NCBI GenBank assembly: GCA_031771865.1
Contig: JASISA010000040.1
Location: 992,001 to 1,056,000, forward strand
Origin: Nothophaeocryptopus gaeumannii
Lineage: Eukaryota; Ascomycota; Dothideomycetes; Mycosphaerellales; Mycosphaerellaceae
Length of the DNA: 64,000 nt
Reading direction: 5' to 3'
The notes beneath the pieces were generated by a model. It saw only the letters and a program-made list of their open reading frames with translations, was not told the DNA's origin and did not search any database. The position numbers were made by a program, and so were the translations under genes. Shown here in pieces: positions 31,320-42,742 of the stretch (positions are counted from its first letter, which is position 1; the number at the start of each line of letters is the position of its first letter).

Positions 31320-34300
31320 TTTGCTGTCTGTCGATGCCAATTACTCCGAACACACCGATACCAGAGATCTCTCCGTCCGTTAAGCGCGGTGAAACACAGC
31401 GTGATCCGATGCTAGTGTGGTGAATTGAGCTAGCCTTGCGAATCAAATGAGTCAAGCACTGAGCAGCGTTTGTCTTTCTCCCGTTTCTCTTCCGTCCCGA
31501 CACGTGGGCAAACAATCCAGGAAAGAGAACGAATGAGAGCAAGCAGAAGGGTGAGGATAGGAAGCAAGCAAACTCTAGCAAGCACGACACTTACGTGCGG
31601 ACAGGTAAATTTGTACGTAAAGGCATGGTTGCAATGACTCCTGCAGCGCATAGCAAAGGCCCAGCAGTCACGGTGCAGATTCTTCTCGGCACATTCTTCT
31701 GGGAGCGCGAGGAGCAGCGCTTTGGAGGTAACGCGACCCAACGCTGACGGCGCTGACACGCGTTGGTGCAGTCTAGCAGCGAAAATTTAAGAAATGGGAC
31801 GGTAGACGGTAGTAGATGTAGGGATCGTGTGGTGGTATCCGAAGAAAAGATGCACGAAACAGCAAAGTCGGGAGCGAGTGAGGTCGGCGGACGCAGCTGG
31901 CCGCGCGCTTTCGGCGCAAAGTGCCACGAGCTCTTGGCAGGGGAGGCGCAGGAACGAGGGAAGCGGCGGTTCACGACGGCGACTTCTCTTCTCCTGGAAA
32001 GCTCACCCGAGCCTCCAACCGCAGTCCATCACCACCTCCGGAAGAAGGACCGCTGCGTGATCGCCGCACGCCGATGGCCTTTCAGAATTGCACGCGTACA
32101 GTCATGACTGAATCTGAGTCTGACCGGCGAGATAACGACCACAGGCGACGCCACCGCAGTACTCCCAAAGCATTCTTGCCGTGAAGCCATTCACAAGACG
32201 ATCAGTATCAGACCGACGCCAGGAATCATATTGTCATCTATTCTGGCAGGACCATCTGACTGTCATTCCTTGTTCTGGACGTCACACTGGCCGGCACGCT
32301 GCTTGACGTTCTGATTGTACCGGACAGCGTCACCGCAGACGCGCTGTTTGAAGACAAGCCCGGGCTTGCAGGAGCAGCTATACTGCCAAAGTCTATCGGA
32401 GTCACTACATGAACAGTACGACCCCTAAATACGAGGCTGTCAGATAGTGCCAGGAACGAAGACTGCAGACCAATCAGGTGATGTGGTACGACTGTGCGGA
32501 AGCACATAAGTTACGGGAGAAGAGATCAACGTAACCTGTGGAGCTGTCCTGCCGCTTTCTGCGACCATCTATGACGTTTGCCCGCTCACGACGATGGTAG
32601 CTGTGTCGAACGAGTAAAGCGAGTATGTGTTGCTATCAACTGTGATCGCTGCGGAGCTTGGTGCGAGCGCATGACAAGCCGGCAGAACCTGAGTTGACAG
32701 GTGCAATTCGGATTATGGCAACAGAGTCTTTCAATCTGCGGAGGTGAAGATGGACACGTCAGAGTGTTCACCACCACGGCGACACCGGATGGCACCAAAC
32801 AGTACGCCATGACATTGGCTGCTATCGCTATTCCCTCCAGCTGTGGAGAAGAGCGAAGCAGATCTGGACCATTCCGGACTCTGCGATGCGGCATTAGATT
32901 CGGCACTCGACCCAAAACCCCATACTGACGGACTCCACGGTGTCTCAACCCAGTCTGAGTTGATAGCGCAGGTCCGAACGCATCCGAGATGTGATCGAGA
33001 ACAGGCTGCTCAAGCATGGAGGGGAGCTCGACAGGGATATCAGCCACTCCAGCTTCGGTTGTGGCGATGAGTGAAGAGTGAAGCAAGACTTACCGCAGCT
33101 CTGGACTTTGATGCGACCATGCGTGTAGGCAGGTGCGAATTTGTAAGAACTGCCGTGCAGGAGCACTTAATCGCTGATCTTCTTCCACGGATTACCATCA
33201 CGACTGCGCCCGTCGTCATTATAACTCAGGGGTTCACAGTGCGGTTTAGCAGCTCGATGGTGTTACGAATCCACTCCGGCTCACGAAATCCTTCTCTCTT
33301 CGCCTCGGTGAGAACTCTCACCCGACCATGGAGCATGGACTCCGCCTCTACGCCTCTTGAAATCTACCAACACGCTTGATTCCCTTGTAGGGGCAGCCCT
33401 GTCGACGCATTTATAGCAGCGGCCGGTCACGATCACAACGCTCCTCTGCTTCGGTGACGGTGTCGTCGGAGACGTCTACGCTAGAGATTTCATCGACGGC
33501 GGTGCATTCAGGCGACAACTCCACAAAGGTTTGATCAAGCTCCGGCATGGCATCTACACCGTCCTGTAGGAAAACGACTTGAGGAGCTAGTGAACGGACG
33601 GGCTTCTGTAATAGCTGGATGTGACCAATAGCGGAGCCGTCCATTGGAGTACTGTAGATGTGGCTCGCGTAATGCCAGAAACATGATGTGGGAATCATTG
33701 GCCACTGACTAGATCTATGCGACCATATTCGAGACCGTGACACGAGTTTGCTCTTGGCTTTCTGTCTGAGCCGGTAGCCTTGCTGTAGCTGCGTCCGAGT
33801 GTCGCTGCGGGTTCAGCTTCTCGAGGATTGAAGAAGGCTCGGAAGGGTGTTAGCCACACCAGCTGGTAGTAGCAGTGATTCTGACCACCACCAACGTCTT
33901 TACAGGATCATCCATCTCAGCAAAGCATAATACCGATCAATTTGGTACAAGTTTCTCGTGAAGCATAGGTCAAGAGGTTTAGAAAGCTTGAAATTTGTGA
34001 CGCAGCAACACTCGGGACTCGGACTCGAATCCACAATTGGACCGGTCTTCTCTATCTGAGGCGTTAGCTTAGCCTGGCTGCGTCTGAGCTCAGCAGCAGA
34101 ATCGGCATCTCGAGTATGGACAGAGCTCGTCAAGTGTATTTACCGCACCACGGGCAGGTGCATAACAGACTCAGCAATCAGACTCGACTCTGTTACTCTC
34201 TGCCTGCCCGGTAAATGTCCTTCGAGTATTGAAGAACGTTCGCTACACCACTAGCAGGAGCAGCTGCCTTGACCATATTCGACGGTTTCAGAGGACTGCA

Positions 34301-34454
34301 CAGCTCAGCAACTGCTCCACCGAGTACCGATTGAGTTGGTATTGATTCCTCATACAGAAGATATGGAAGATGCCGAGACGAACCTAGGTAAGTCTCGTAT
34401 CGTCAAGCGCCTACCAGAGGCTTGCTTGCTCCTTTCCTCAATCTCTCCGCCTTA
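31320..34454. other. 3.1-kb stretch without a supportable gene
   Basis: The first few hundred bases are the permease promoter. ORFs of up to 166 codons occur on both strands but overlap each other and lack motifs; none can be spliced into a family I know. The right half (about 33.0-34.3 kb) contains degenerate repeats, listed separately. No tRNA or transposon ORF found. Confidence 0.5.
33821..34280 (+). repeat. Degenerate short repeats, about 45-bp core
   Basis: Three related blocks: 33821 (TCGAGGATTGAAGAAGGCTC, then GCCACACCAGCTGGTAGTAG), 34110 (CGAGTATGGACAGAGCTCGT, then CCGCACCACGGGCAGGTGC) and 34222 (TCGAGTATTGAAGAACGTTC, then CTACACCACTAGCAGGAGC). A weaker fourth may start near 32995. 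The shared pattern is TCGAG-ATTGAAGAA-TCG followed by a CACCA-GGTAG-like half. Copies are diverged, so this is a relic rather than an active satellite. I could not relate them to a known element. Confidence 0.4.
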
Positions 34455-35252
34455 TCAAATCGAGCTCCTGGCTCTCCTCTTCATCCGATGAATCGGTCTC
34501 GACTTCCTCCCCTCATCCACACTCCAAAAGCTCCTAAAGTAATTCCAAAGTACCCTTGTCTCCTTATTTTGATGTTCCACATAGACATTCAACTCCAGGT
34601 TTCCTTCCTCATCCTTCCAACTCACATACCAGCTCGGATTATATCCATCCTTGAACCCTCTCGCCACGACTTCCATCCTTCTCGAATCGACAATCGTAAG
34701 TCCCGCCATCACGTCTCCAATCAATTTCCGGTTTGGTGGAACGAAGATGTACACCTCGAGGCTTGGTGGCCGCCGCACGACGAAGAGTGTCCCGTTCCAG
34801 AGGGCCGTGCGGAAAAACCATTGTCGATTGATATCCGGCTTGAAAGGGTCGATGATATCTGGGATATCGCAGCAGGATAGTCGGATGGAGAGAAGGCGAT
34901 TTCGGAGGTGCAGGGAGTCTGTTATGACGCTGCGGAAGTAGACGCTCACGCAGGCCATGAAGGGGAGGTCGGTGGGGCGGAGGAGGAGTAGGATGGCTTC
35001 GACGAGTTCGTAGGTTGTAGTAAGTGTGGCTCCTGGTGGTGGCGGTGGAGCTACGATGGTGATCTGTGAGAGCGGTGGTAGAGTTGAGACCGTGGTCTGC
35101 GAGGACAGTGACGCGGATATATCGGTGCTGGTGAGAGGGTATGATGGGTTGTGGAGGGGAGGAAGTTCGCCTGCTGGGTCCGAGAGCTGCATGGTGGCCA
35201 TTGCGTGGTGTAGGCTTGCAAGGGCGGTGATGTCGCACATGTTGGTGGACAT
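34455..35252 (-). CDS. F-box-like orphan protein
   Basis: Single-exon ORF of 265 aa. A Ser/Thr/Pro-rich N-terminus (about 75 residues) is followed by TTTYELVEAILLLLRPTDLP and FMACVSVYFRSVITDS, an F-box-like helical pattern of the sort seen in many Dothideomycete orphans (family membership inferred from pattern only). The rest contains DINRQWFFRTALWNGTLFVV and a basic tail (RKSRPIHRMKRRARSS). I cannot assign a function. It is the third F-box-like gene of the window and differs clearly from the pair at 8-10 kb. An unusual ATGTGAA array lies 230-370 bp upstream of its start. Confidence 0.65.
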   Translation of the reverse strand: MSTNMCDITALASLHHAMATMQLSDPAGELPPLHNPSYPLTSTDISASLSSQTTVSTLPPLSQITIVAPPPPPGATLTTTYELVEAILLLLRPTDLPFMACVSVYFRSVITDSLHLRNRLLSIRLSCCDIPDIIDPFKPDINRQWFFRTALWNGTLFVVRRPPSLEVYIFVPPNRKLIGDVMAGLTIVDSRRMEVVARGFKDGYNPSWYVSWKDEEGNLELNVYVEHQNKETRVLWNYFRSFWSVDEGRKSRPIHRMKRRARSSI

Positions 35253-37257
35253 GTTTTATGGATATGTTCCGTGCGAGGAAGAAAGTGTGGGAAGGTGCGA
35301 CCTTGCTCTTGCTGCTGTGGTGTGCGATGTTCAAACCGAGATGTAGATCGACATCGATTGAGATCTCCCAAGTGAGTCTTAACATCTTGCCAAACTCGCT
35401 CGCGCGAGGACAACAAACAAACTCGAGCTTCTTGAGGATAAGTGGATCTTCCTCAGGTACTGGCCTCAATGGAAAAGTTGCAATGTGAAAAGTTTTGATG
35501 TGCAACTTCTCATGTGAAGAGACTGATGTGAAAATTGAATATGAGTAATGATGTGAAAGTATCATGTGAAAGTGCTCCTGAGGTAGGAATTCTCGTCTTC
35601 TAAGTGAATAGCTATGTGAAAGCCATCCTGGGTTGGAAGTCAAGTCGAGGAAATCGCACGAGTGAATCAACATCTACTCCTCGTCTTGGAAGAAAGAACA
35701 TAATATGCTCGTAGACAAGTGAGAGTGTCTGTCACGCTCCCGTCCCGAAGATAGTGCGTAACTATGAGGATACTGATCCCGCAGAGGCTATCTTGGACAC
35801 TTGGAGGATCGGCGAGAGGATAAATGTTGCCAGTTGAGGACTGAAGAATGTGAGGATTGCGGAGTATGAGGACTGTACAGTATGAGAGCCGAAAATTCGG
35901 GAGCCGCCCTCTGTAAAGACTGTCACAGTATTCATTCCAGTACTACCGGCGTCTCCTGATGATGGCCATGGGGACGTCTCCTACACTGTTGAATTGCAGT
36001 ATCTGGAAGTTGTCACCGTTATCCTACCTGCCAAACATCCATCATAAAAAGCCGACTTGCCAAGACTTTCACATGACTCCCGCAAATCCGCCGACCGTTA
36101 GTGACCAGCCACAAACGCCAGCCACTCCAACTACCAAAACAAGACAAATTGCAAAACCCAAAAACAAAAATGCAAAAAGATCAAGCCATACTAGCTAATC
36201 TATTTCCACTATCCCGCTGTAAGCTTCCCATACATCGCAATGTAAGAGGATGAAACTGAGCTGGATCTTCTTCAATTTTCCACCAGCGTCTGGAATTCGA
36301 ATTGAAGTGATCTCATCCACTTTTAGTTTCGATTGGATCGGTAAAGAACTCTGTGAGCGCCGAAACGACTGAGCTACTTGCACGTTTGCACGGCTTTTAC
36401 TGCGGCGGATCGACTTGGAGAGAGAAGCAGGGCGTGCATTCCATTGGATGCCACGTTTCTTTTGATGAAGGGAGGGGCGTTTCTGTTGGGTTATGTAGGC
36501 TGAATGGGGAGAGTTAGGCAGTCCAGGTGGATAGTGCTAGTGGAGAGGTTCTGCAACCGCCGCATTGGCACCCGCTCGGCGGAAGGCTTCTGTGTGAGTT
36601 TGTTAGAGACGGCTGTGTGCTCTACTTCCCTCCAGGTCGCTGTTGATCGGTCAGCCATAGTCTCCTGATACCCTTCTGCCGCATTGTGGTTCTCACCAGG
36701 AAGCCGCGCACCACAAACCACTCGCTCCCTATCTCCCTTCGGCTTCCTCGTTCCTCTGCCACCCTGTTCGCGCATCATGGTCTTCGCTCCCACTACCCTA
36801 GGCTCAATGTATTGTGCAACCTCGACAGTCACCTGGCCCGCCACGCCTTCAAAATTGTTTCGCTCTTACCACAGAAGTCGTCGCATTTGCACCTCTTTAT
36901 CCGCACCATTCTATACGGCGACGGAGAACGAGATCAAGGCGTCGGCGACAGACCAATTTTTGCATTCAGCGCGCCGAAAGCTCAAAGCCATCGAGCCATC
37001 GTGCAGTAGTACTGCATGTATCTGACTATTTTCAGTAGCGCGATGCAAGTGCTCCTGCGCACACTCACTGTGTATCAACGCCCACCACTCGGCACGTCAG
37101 CTTCTTTAATCTTGAATCACGAGAACTTACCCGCAAACAACACCCGCTCTCTGCCACTCACTGAACCTGCCAGCAGGAGATCCAAAACGAAACGCTCTTA
37201 CATCATGACTCATCTATTCATATCATCCCTCCCATCTGCCCCTCTCACAGATCTGTG
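35253..37257. other. 2.0-kb intergenic stretch with the ATGTGAA array
   Basis: The gap lies between the F-box-like gene start (-) and the 3' end of the Nudix gene (-). Besides the ATGTGAA array I see several TGAGGA(C/T) words at 35830-35890 and no plausible gene. ORFs near 36500-37000 exist on both strands but overlap and lack motifs. Confidence 0.5.
35483..35620 (+). repeat. Cluster of ATGTGAA heptamers
   Basis: ATGTGAA occurs exactly at 35483, 35512, 35526, 35551, 35564 and 35614, with variants ATGTGCA (35498) and AAGTGAA (35602). That is six exact heptamers in 138 bp on one strand. Spacings are 29, 14, 25, 13 and 50 bp. On the minus strand, the sense of the downstream F-box-like gene, the word is TTCACAT. 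It could be a multi-site regulator-binding region or a decayed minisatellite. An inverted copy (TTTCACATGA) is near 36068. Confidence 0.65.
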
Positions 37258-38510
37258 TCATATCTTCGCCTTCGCCGCTTCCTGCATAACATCTCTCGTC
37301 AAAATCTCTCCCTCCTTCTTGATCGGGCTCAACCTCCCAATCTTCATCAGCTTGGCGATCATATCCTCATCCCCAAAATGGCTATTATGCTCATACTCCG
37401 GCTCCTGTCCGTATGCCACTCTCGCTGCGTCGACCAATATCCGTGCTGTCATGCCAAAAACCCTATATCGCGACTCTTCGAGAGCGTTGTTGGTTGTCGT
37501 GTAAAACCTCCTCGGTAGCGGCGGTTGCAGTGTACTCCGACTCGTCTTCGAACTCGCAGGATCTCTCGATGGCTCCGTACTCGTCGAACTCGAAGTCGAG
37601 ATCGGATTCGTGGGCTTCACAGGCGGTCTTGCATCTGTATAACTCGCCGGCCTCTTCGCCAGAAACACCGTCCCCTTAGGAACGGGCACGAAAAATTGAT
37701 GCATTCTCCAAGCGCTCTCGTGCCAACTATGCCAACTCCCCTTATACCACTCCCCCTCAAACCTCTCCCCCACCTCAGGATCCAAATCCTTCTCATACAA
37801 GAAATTCCGAAAAGGCGCCGTAAACACCGCCGCGACTTCTCTCGCATCCAACTTCGGCAGAATATCCCTCGCGGCATCTGGATTCTCATTTCGAGGGGAA
37901 GGGGCAGGCGTTTTGAGGTATGCGACGCAAGGACGTACGCCCAGTTCCGTCATGGCGAGGTTCGCGGGGAGTTCGGTGAGATGTTCGACGGTGTAGCCGG
38001 GTGGGAGCTGCTCGTCTTGCATTGGGAGGCCGATTTCTTCAAACGCTTCGCGGCGGGCGGTCATGAATGGGGTTTCGGTGAGGGTGTCGCTTTTTCCGCC
38101 GGGGAGGGCGGCTTGGCCGGCATCTTCAGGTGAATCAGTATCATGATCTGCTTTTAGATGGTATGGTGGTCGTACAGTTCTTGAGGCCGGAACTTCTGAT
38201 CGTCAAGACGACTCTGAGATCTCCTCTCTTATCGGCAAAGAGCAGAATCAGGACTGCTGCGCGTCGTTTTAGTGGACATCGATACCACTGGGTTGGCGGT
38301 GCTATGAAGGAGCGGAGACGAGCCAACGCTTGCTACGGATATGTTAGCTCTGGTTTGCGAGTATTCAGTCGGGACATGTACCTTGGACGCGGGCGAAAGA
38401 GAAGCCATCTCGACGCCATGGTCTGTACAACGGTCAGGAACATCGAAGTCATCAATGTCGAATCTAGCAGGACGAAAGTGCGGTGATCGTGGAGAAGTGG
38501 ACCTCGGCAT
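37258..38510 (-). CDS. PCD1: Nudix hydrolase, coenzyme A diphosphatase type (Pcd1/NUDT7-like)
   Basis: Exons 38510-38382, 38332-38176 and 38123-37258 (introns 49 and 52 bp) give 383 aa. An internal start at 38408 (MASLSPASK) would give 349 aa and may be the real one. The exon 2/3 join restores RSSGLKNYAGQAALPGGKSD. The Nudix box is complete: GGKSDTLTETPFMTARREAF-EEIGL (G-x5-E-x7-R-E-x2-E-E-x-G). The upstream LLxxRSxxL element and GQxxxPGG are the CoA-diphosphatase signature. The family splits (oxidised) CoA into 4'-phosphopantetheine and 3',5'-ADP in peroxisomes or mitochondria. The C-terminus ends AAKAKI, not an obvious PTS1. A Ser/Thr-rich insertion lies around residue 265. Confidence 0.88.
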
Positions 38511-38875
38511 GCAGATCCCTCGTGGTTATTGCCGGCGTCTGACGGGCCGAGATCATGGGCATGTTGCTGCCAGATGCTATGGGAACAGAGCGAGTTGCTT
38601 TCATAGTCACGACCGTTTCTTTCGTAGCTCATTCGTCTAATGCACATTTTACTGTGTTGTAAACCCAAGCTCCGCTGTTGGCAGCGAACGGTTCTGCCTC
38701 CCAGGCCTATTTAAGATTACAACTCGATATTGATATCGTCCCGTCAACGCCTAGTAATGCTCGCTAAAGTATCAAATGCCCTATTTGAGCACACTAGACA
38801 CCATCTTTATCGTGCCCACATGAATTCCGAAACACTGTCCAGTATCGTCTCCCTTCGAATGTCGTCTGTGTCCTC
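38511..38875. other. Intergenic region between two minus-strand genes
   Basis: 365 bp: the promoter of the Nudix gene plus the 3' UTR of the E2 gene. No other feature seen. Confidence 0.5.
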
Positions 38876-39410
38876 CTACACACGCGGATCATGGAAGAGA
38901 AAGTTGATATCGCGTGGTCGCGAGCGGTTCGACCTGACGAACTCTTCGTCGCCGGGAGGTCCTATAGCGTGTGTCAGTCTTGTGCTCTAGTGTCGATGCA
39001 CGAGGCAGGGTACACGAATCCTCACGCTCATCTTTGGTGTTGCTCGCAAGCATACTTTGGAGGCTGATGCAGATGGACTCCACATTATGAACTGGACTCC
39101 ATCCCTGAGGGTCGAGAAGGTCCAGACATATTATCCCATTGCTGTAGATGTGTGGATGCATTGGTATCCGCCGCGGAGGATCCGAGAGCTTCATGAAGAC
39201 GACCTCGGGCGCTTCTATTGGGTACTGAGGCGAAAAAGAGAGCTTGAGTCGGTATCTCTCATTCGAATCGTATAGCGGGTTCTCTGGCACGGTGATGTCC
39301 ATGTGCCATTCCTTGAGGTCTGGCGCTGAGACCAGTGTGATGCCTGGAGGAAGCGCGCTTTGTATCTTCGACAGCTCCTTTTGCAGCCTCTTGCTCGCCA
39401 TGTTCGCCAT
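38876..39410 (-). CDS. Ubiquitin-conjugating enzyme E2, UBE2W type
   Basis: Exons 39410-39026 and 38961-38876 (64-bp intron) give 156 aa, a minimal E2. Key parts: RLQKELSKIQSALPPGITLV, the PxxYPIEAPEVVF wing, HPHIYSNGIICLDLL with the catalytic Cys, and QGWSPVHNVESICISLQSML. The spliced C-terminus PPGDEEFVRSNRSRPRDINF-LFHD is characteristic of UBE2W and its fungal homologues rather than canonical Ubc4/5. Human UBE2W attaches ubiquitin to alpha-amino groups of flexible N-termini (family knowledge); the same role here is inferred. The splice join is strongly supported by continuity with the family. Confidence 0.93.
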
Positions 39411-40346
39411 CGTGACTTGCTCTTGCTATCTCTACCGACTTCGGTCTGATGATGTGGATTATCGGCTCACACCTCGTGCTCTGCGGAAGGTGTGCTGTGA
39501 GACAGGCTCGATAGTTCGCGGGCTCGTAAATGATGGTGTCTGTTGCTATAGACCCTACAACAAGTGCGACAATGTGGGTTTTGGCAGGTGATGCAGCGAT
39601 ATTCACAAAGACGTTGTGTGTTTGTTGATTTGGTGGTGCAGATTGCATGTGAACATTCAGAAGTGCTACCTGTACCCTGCATCAGGCCAACAACAAGGCC
39701 GCAACTGCCCACCTAGAAGGGCGAAGTGGCATGTGCCGGTCAGTGCATCCGCGGGGTTGAAATGAAAGAAGCTGCGCCTGCGAACGCCGCTGCTTCACGA
39801 TTCACTTTGAAGTGAGCAGTGTGTGAAAGTAAGGGAGCCTATGGTGAGAACTACCGTGTTCGCATGGTAAGTGCAAGATGAACGAGAAACGAAAGACTTG
39901 GTTGTGTCCACAAACAGCCAACGAAGCGAAGGACCCTGGCATAACTGGTGGGCTTGACTTGTCTTGACTCTGGTGGATCAACACAGCCCCGCGATTGGAA
40001 GGAGCTGCGAATGTTGGCGCAGGTTGGCAGGCTGTGCTGCGAGCACTGAGGTCGGAAACGCCAGACGCCCGAGAAGGCACACACCCACAGACGCCCACAC
40101 GCCAAAACATCAGCTCAACCTCCTGAAAAGCGTAGTGTATGTATGCCGGCATCTCGCCAGGTCCAGCTTTACTCCCGAACATACTCCCTCAGCCGCATGC
40201 CGAGCAATTGAAGTACCGTACGCTGCCACTCCGAACACCGCAAGAGTCACTCACTCCATCGCGACCTCCACTTCGAGACACACGACTCCGGTAACGAGGA
40301 GGAACGATCGCGGAGGCGGCCTCGAGGCTGCAACACGAAAGGCAAC
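39411..40346. promoter_or_regulatory. Divergent region between the UBE2W-type E2 (-) and the CaM kinase (+)
   Basis: 936 bp between two starts. The kinase leader is probably in the right third, which contains short CA-rich runs. Small ORFs on both strands have no motifs. No TATA or structural RNA found. Confidence 0.5.
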
Positions 40347-41913
40347 ATGTCGTGTGAGTTCCTCCAGATACCTATTCTTCAGGACAGACACAGCAGCCTT
40401 TTCTCCCTGAAATCACGAACCACCCTTCGATACCTCCTCTCACCTATATCCGCGCATTGATACACTCTGTACCCTTGTACCTGGACAGCCGCGTTTCACC
40501 TTAGGTCATTGCCTAAAAGATATTGCCAACATGGCATACTCGCACCATGGCGCTCTTCCCTCTCCTCACCCGTCAAGTATATCATGCAAAAGCTCAAACG
40601 AGTTGTGCCGCTGAGATCAGAGCTAACTGTGAAGGTTGCAGTGCAAGGAATGCTCAACAAGCTGCACGGCCAGCCCGAAAGCTATGACCGCAAATCGAAG
40701 TACCGAATGGGCCGAACGCTGGGTGCAGGCACCTATGGTATTGTCAAGGAGGCCGACGGTCCAACCGGCAAGGTAGCCGTAAAGATCATCTTGAAGAAGA
40801 ATGTGAAGGGGAACGATCAGATGGTTTACGACGAGCTGGAGATGCTCCAAACACTACAACACCCACACATCGTCAAGTTCGTGGACTGGTTCGAATCGCG
40901 GGACAAATACTACATCATCACCCAGCTGGCTACCGGTGGTGAGCTGTTCGACCGCATTTGCGACAAGGGCAAGTTCACCGAGAAGGACGCCTCCGCCACG
41001 ATAAGACAAGTGCTGGAAGCTGTCGACTACCTGCACTCGAAAGACGTTGTCCACCGCGATCTCAAGCCCGAGAACCTTCTATACCTTACACGCGAGCCAA
41101 ACTCAGACCTTGTCCTTGCCGACTTTGGAATTGCAAAGCATCTTGACAGTCCAGAGGGTGTACTGAAGACAATGGCTGGTTCATTTGGATATGCCGCACC
41201 GGAAGTCATGCTGAAGAAAGGCCATAGTAAGCCGGTCGACATGTGGTCACTCGGAGTCATCACCTACACTCTTCTCTGCGGTTACTCTCCTTTCCGGTCC
41301 GAATCTTTGCAGGAACTTATTGAGGAAACGAGAAACGGGCGTGTCATCTTCCACGACCGATATTGGAAAGATGTCTCCAAAGAGGCCAAGAACTTTATCT
41401 GGTCTCTGTTGAAGCCTGACCCTCATAACAGAGCGACAAGCCATCAAGCACTTCAAGACCCCTGGATTGCCGGTAAGGGTGCTACCGATCACGATATCCT
41501 GCCCGAGATCAAGTCGTACAACGCTCGCGCCAAGCTCAAGCGCGGTATCGAGCTTGTCAAGTTGGCAAATCGTATCGAGGCACTCAAGATGCAAGAAGAA
41601 GAGGAAGAGGACGTCCCTCAAGAGGCAGACATGCCCGCCGACCCGCTCGCAGCGGCCGATCAGTCCATGCGACGACGGGAAGCTAGCAACGCCAGTCTTA
41701 AAGTACCAGATCATGAGCCGCAGAGAAAGAGGAGTCTTAGTAAGCTGGCAAAGAGTGCGATCTTCCGAGAGGTGAGTTTCAAATTATAACCTTGAATGTG
41801 GTATTCGTGCTGATTGGTTATAGGTCGTACTTGCCAAAGTCCGCGAACTCAAGGCCGAGGAGGAAAAGAAGAAGACGATTGATGCTGCGACAGTGAAGAG
41901 CAACACGAGATGA
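40347..41913 (+). CDS. Calcium/calmodulin-dependent protein kinase (CaMKI-like)
   Basis: Exons 40347-40353, 40642-41771 and 41824-41913 give 408 aa. The first coding exon is only 7 nt (ATG TCG T); joined over a 288-bp intron it yields MSLQGMLNKLHGQPESY, matching the start of fungal CMK proteins. Kinase motifs: GAGTYGIVKEADG loop, VAVKIILKK lysine, HRDLKPEN, DFGIAKHL, APEVMLKKGHSKPVDMWSLG. After the domain comes KSYNARAKLKRGIELVKLAN, a basic amphipathic stretch that fits the autoinhibitory/CaM-binding segment. The kinase relays Ca2+ signals in the cytosol. An alternative start at ATG 40584, without the tiny exon, is possible but fits the family less well. Confidence 0.9.
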
Positions 41914-42306
41914 GAAGTCAGCTTCATTTGAAGATGGGAGTAAAGGAGTTCCAAGTACCCCCTTTGCTTGCGTGCGGTACTGCAATGCGATTTCGGGAAT
42001 ATTGGGACATGCAGGCGTGACGGATGTTTGCATGCTGCAAATCGACAGCTGCTGTGGTGATGGAGATACCTAGGGTTACTTTTGGTCGGGCTCAGGATGC
42101 GACTTGATACATACCATAACCATATCGTGTTGAACTTCGATACTGAAATGCGGACAAAACGGAAGACTGCTCTGGAATAAAGTCGTTCTGTACTTTTCCG
42201 ATTCTTTGAGTACAAAGCCAATCTCTTGTCATCTCATCCTTGAGCATGCAGCTACATTTTGTCCGTGCCTCTACATCTCCTCCAGCTCACCTCGTTCATA
42301 CACTCC
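41914..42306. other. Convergent intergenic region, kinase / TMEM14
   Basis: 393 bp holding two 3' UTRs. No other feature seen. Confidence 0.55.
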
Positions 42307-42742
42307 TTATGTCAACTTGCTCTTCGGCCCATTCAAATACGCATTCCCGAAAGTCAAAAGTCCCACGGTTGCCAATACGCCGAGTCCAGTAGGAAGCGGC
42401 TTGAATCCTCCTTTAATCGCCCTTGGAATGCTCGAACCGGCCAACACGACTGAAGCTGCCAATGCGAGTTCGACGCCGTATGTCGCTCGTTGTTGAATAC
42501 GATAGCCTCCGAGGAGGTAGAGGGCTCCGACCGTGCAGCCCGCTGCTACGGAGGGGATGGAGCCTGTGCGAACGTAGCCTGTGATTCCGCCGCCGGCTGT
42601 GAGGGCGCCGAAGATGAGGGCGATTGTTGCGAGGGACTGTGGTGGAGGGGAGGTGTTAGCATTGGGGAGAGGGAGGGGAATGGGAGGGGATACGGTTTAC
42701 CATCTTTGCTTGTTGTTGAGTGATGGTGGGCTTGTTGGACAT
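42307..42742 (-). CDS. TMEM14-family small membrane protein
   Basis: Exons 42742-42701 (14 codons) and 42636-42307, with a 64-bp intron, give 123 aa. The sequence reads AKMSLATIALIFGALTAGGG, GYVRTGSIPSVAAGCTVGAL, GGYRIQQRATYGVELALAAS, KPLPTGLGVLATVGLLTFGN, the four-helix Gly-rich layout of TMEM14/UPF0136. Vertebrate TMEM14C helps porphyrin import into mitochondria; the fungal protein's role and membrane are not established. Divergent from OST2. Confidence 0.9.

Noticed and set aside
31763..32107. 114-codon plus-strand ORF in the 31-34 kb gap
   Set aside because: Overlapped by an equally long minus-strand ORF; no motif, no splice-supported extension.
34010..34080. tRNA-like T-arm (GGACTCGAATCC)
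   Set aside because: The T-stem does not pair on either strand and no matching anticodon or acceptor stem is found.
36491..37025. ORFs of 107-117 codons on both strands
   Set aside because: Mutually overlapping and without motifs or conserved-looking segments.
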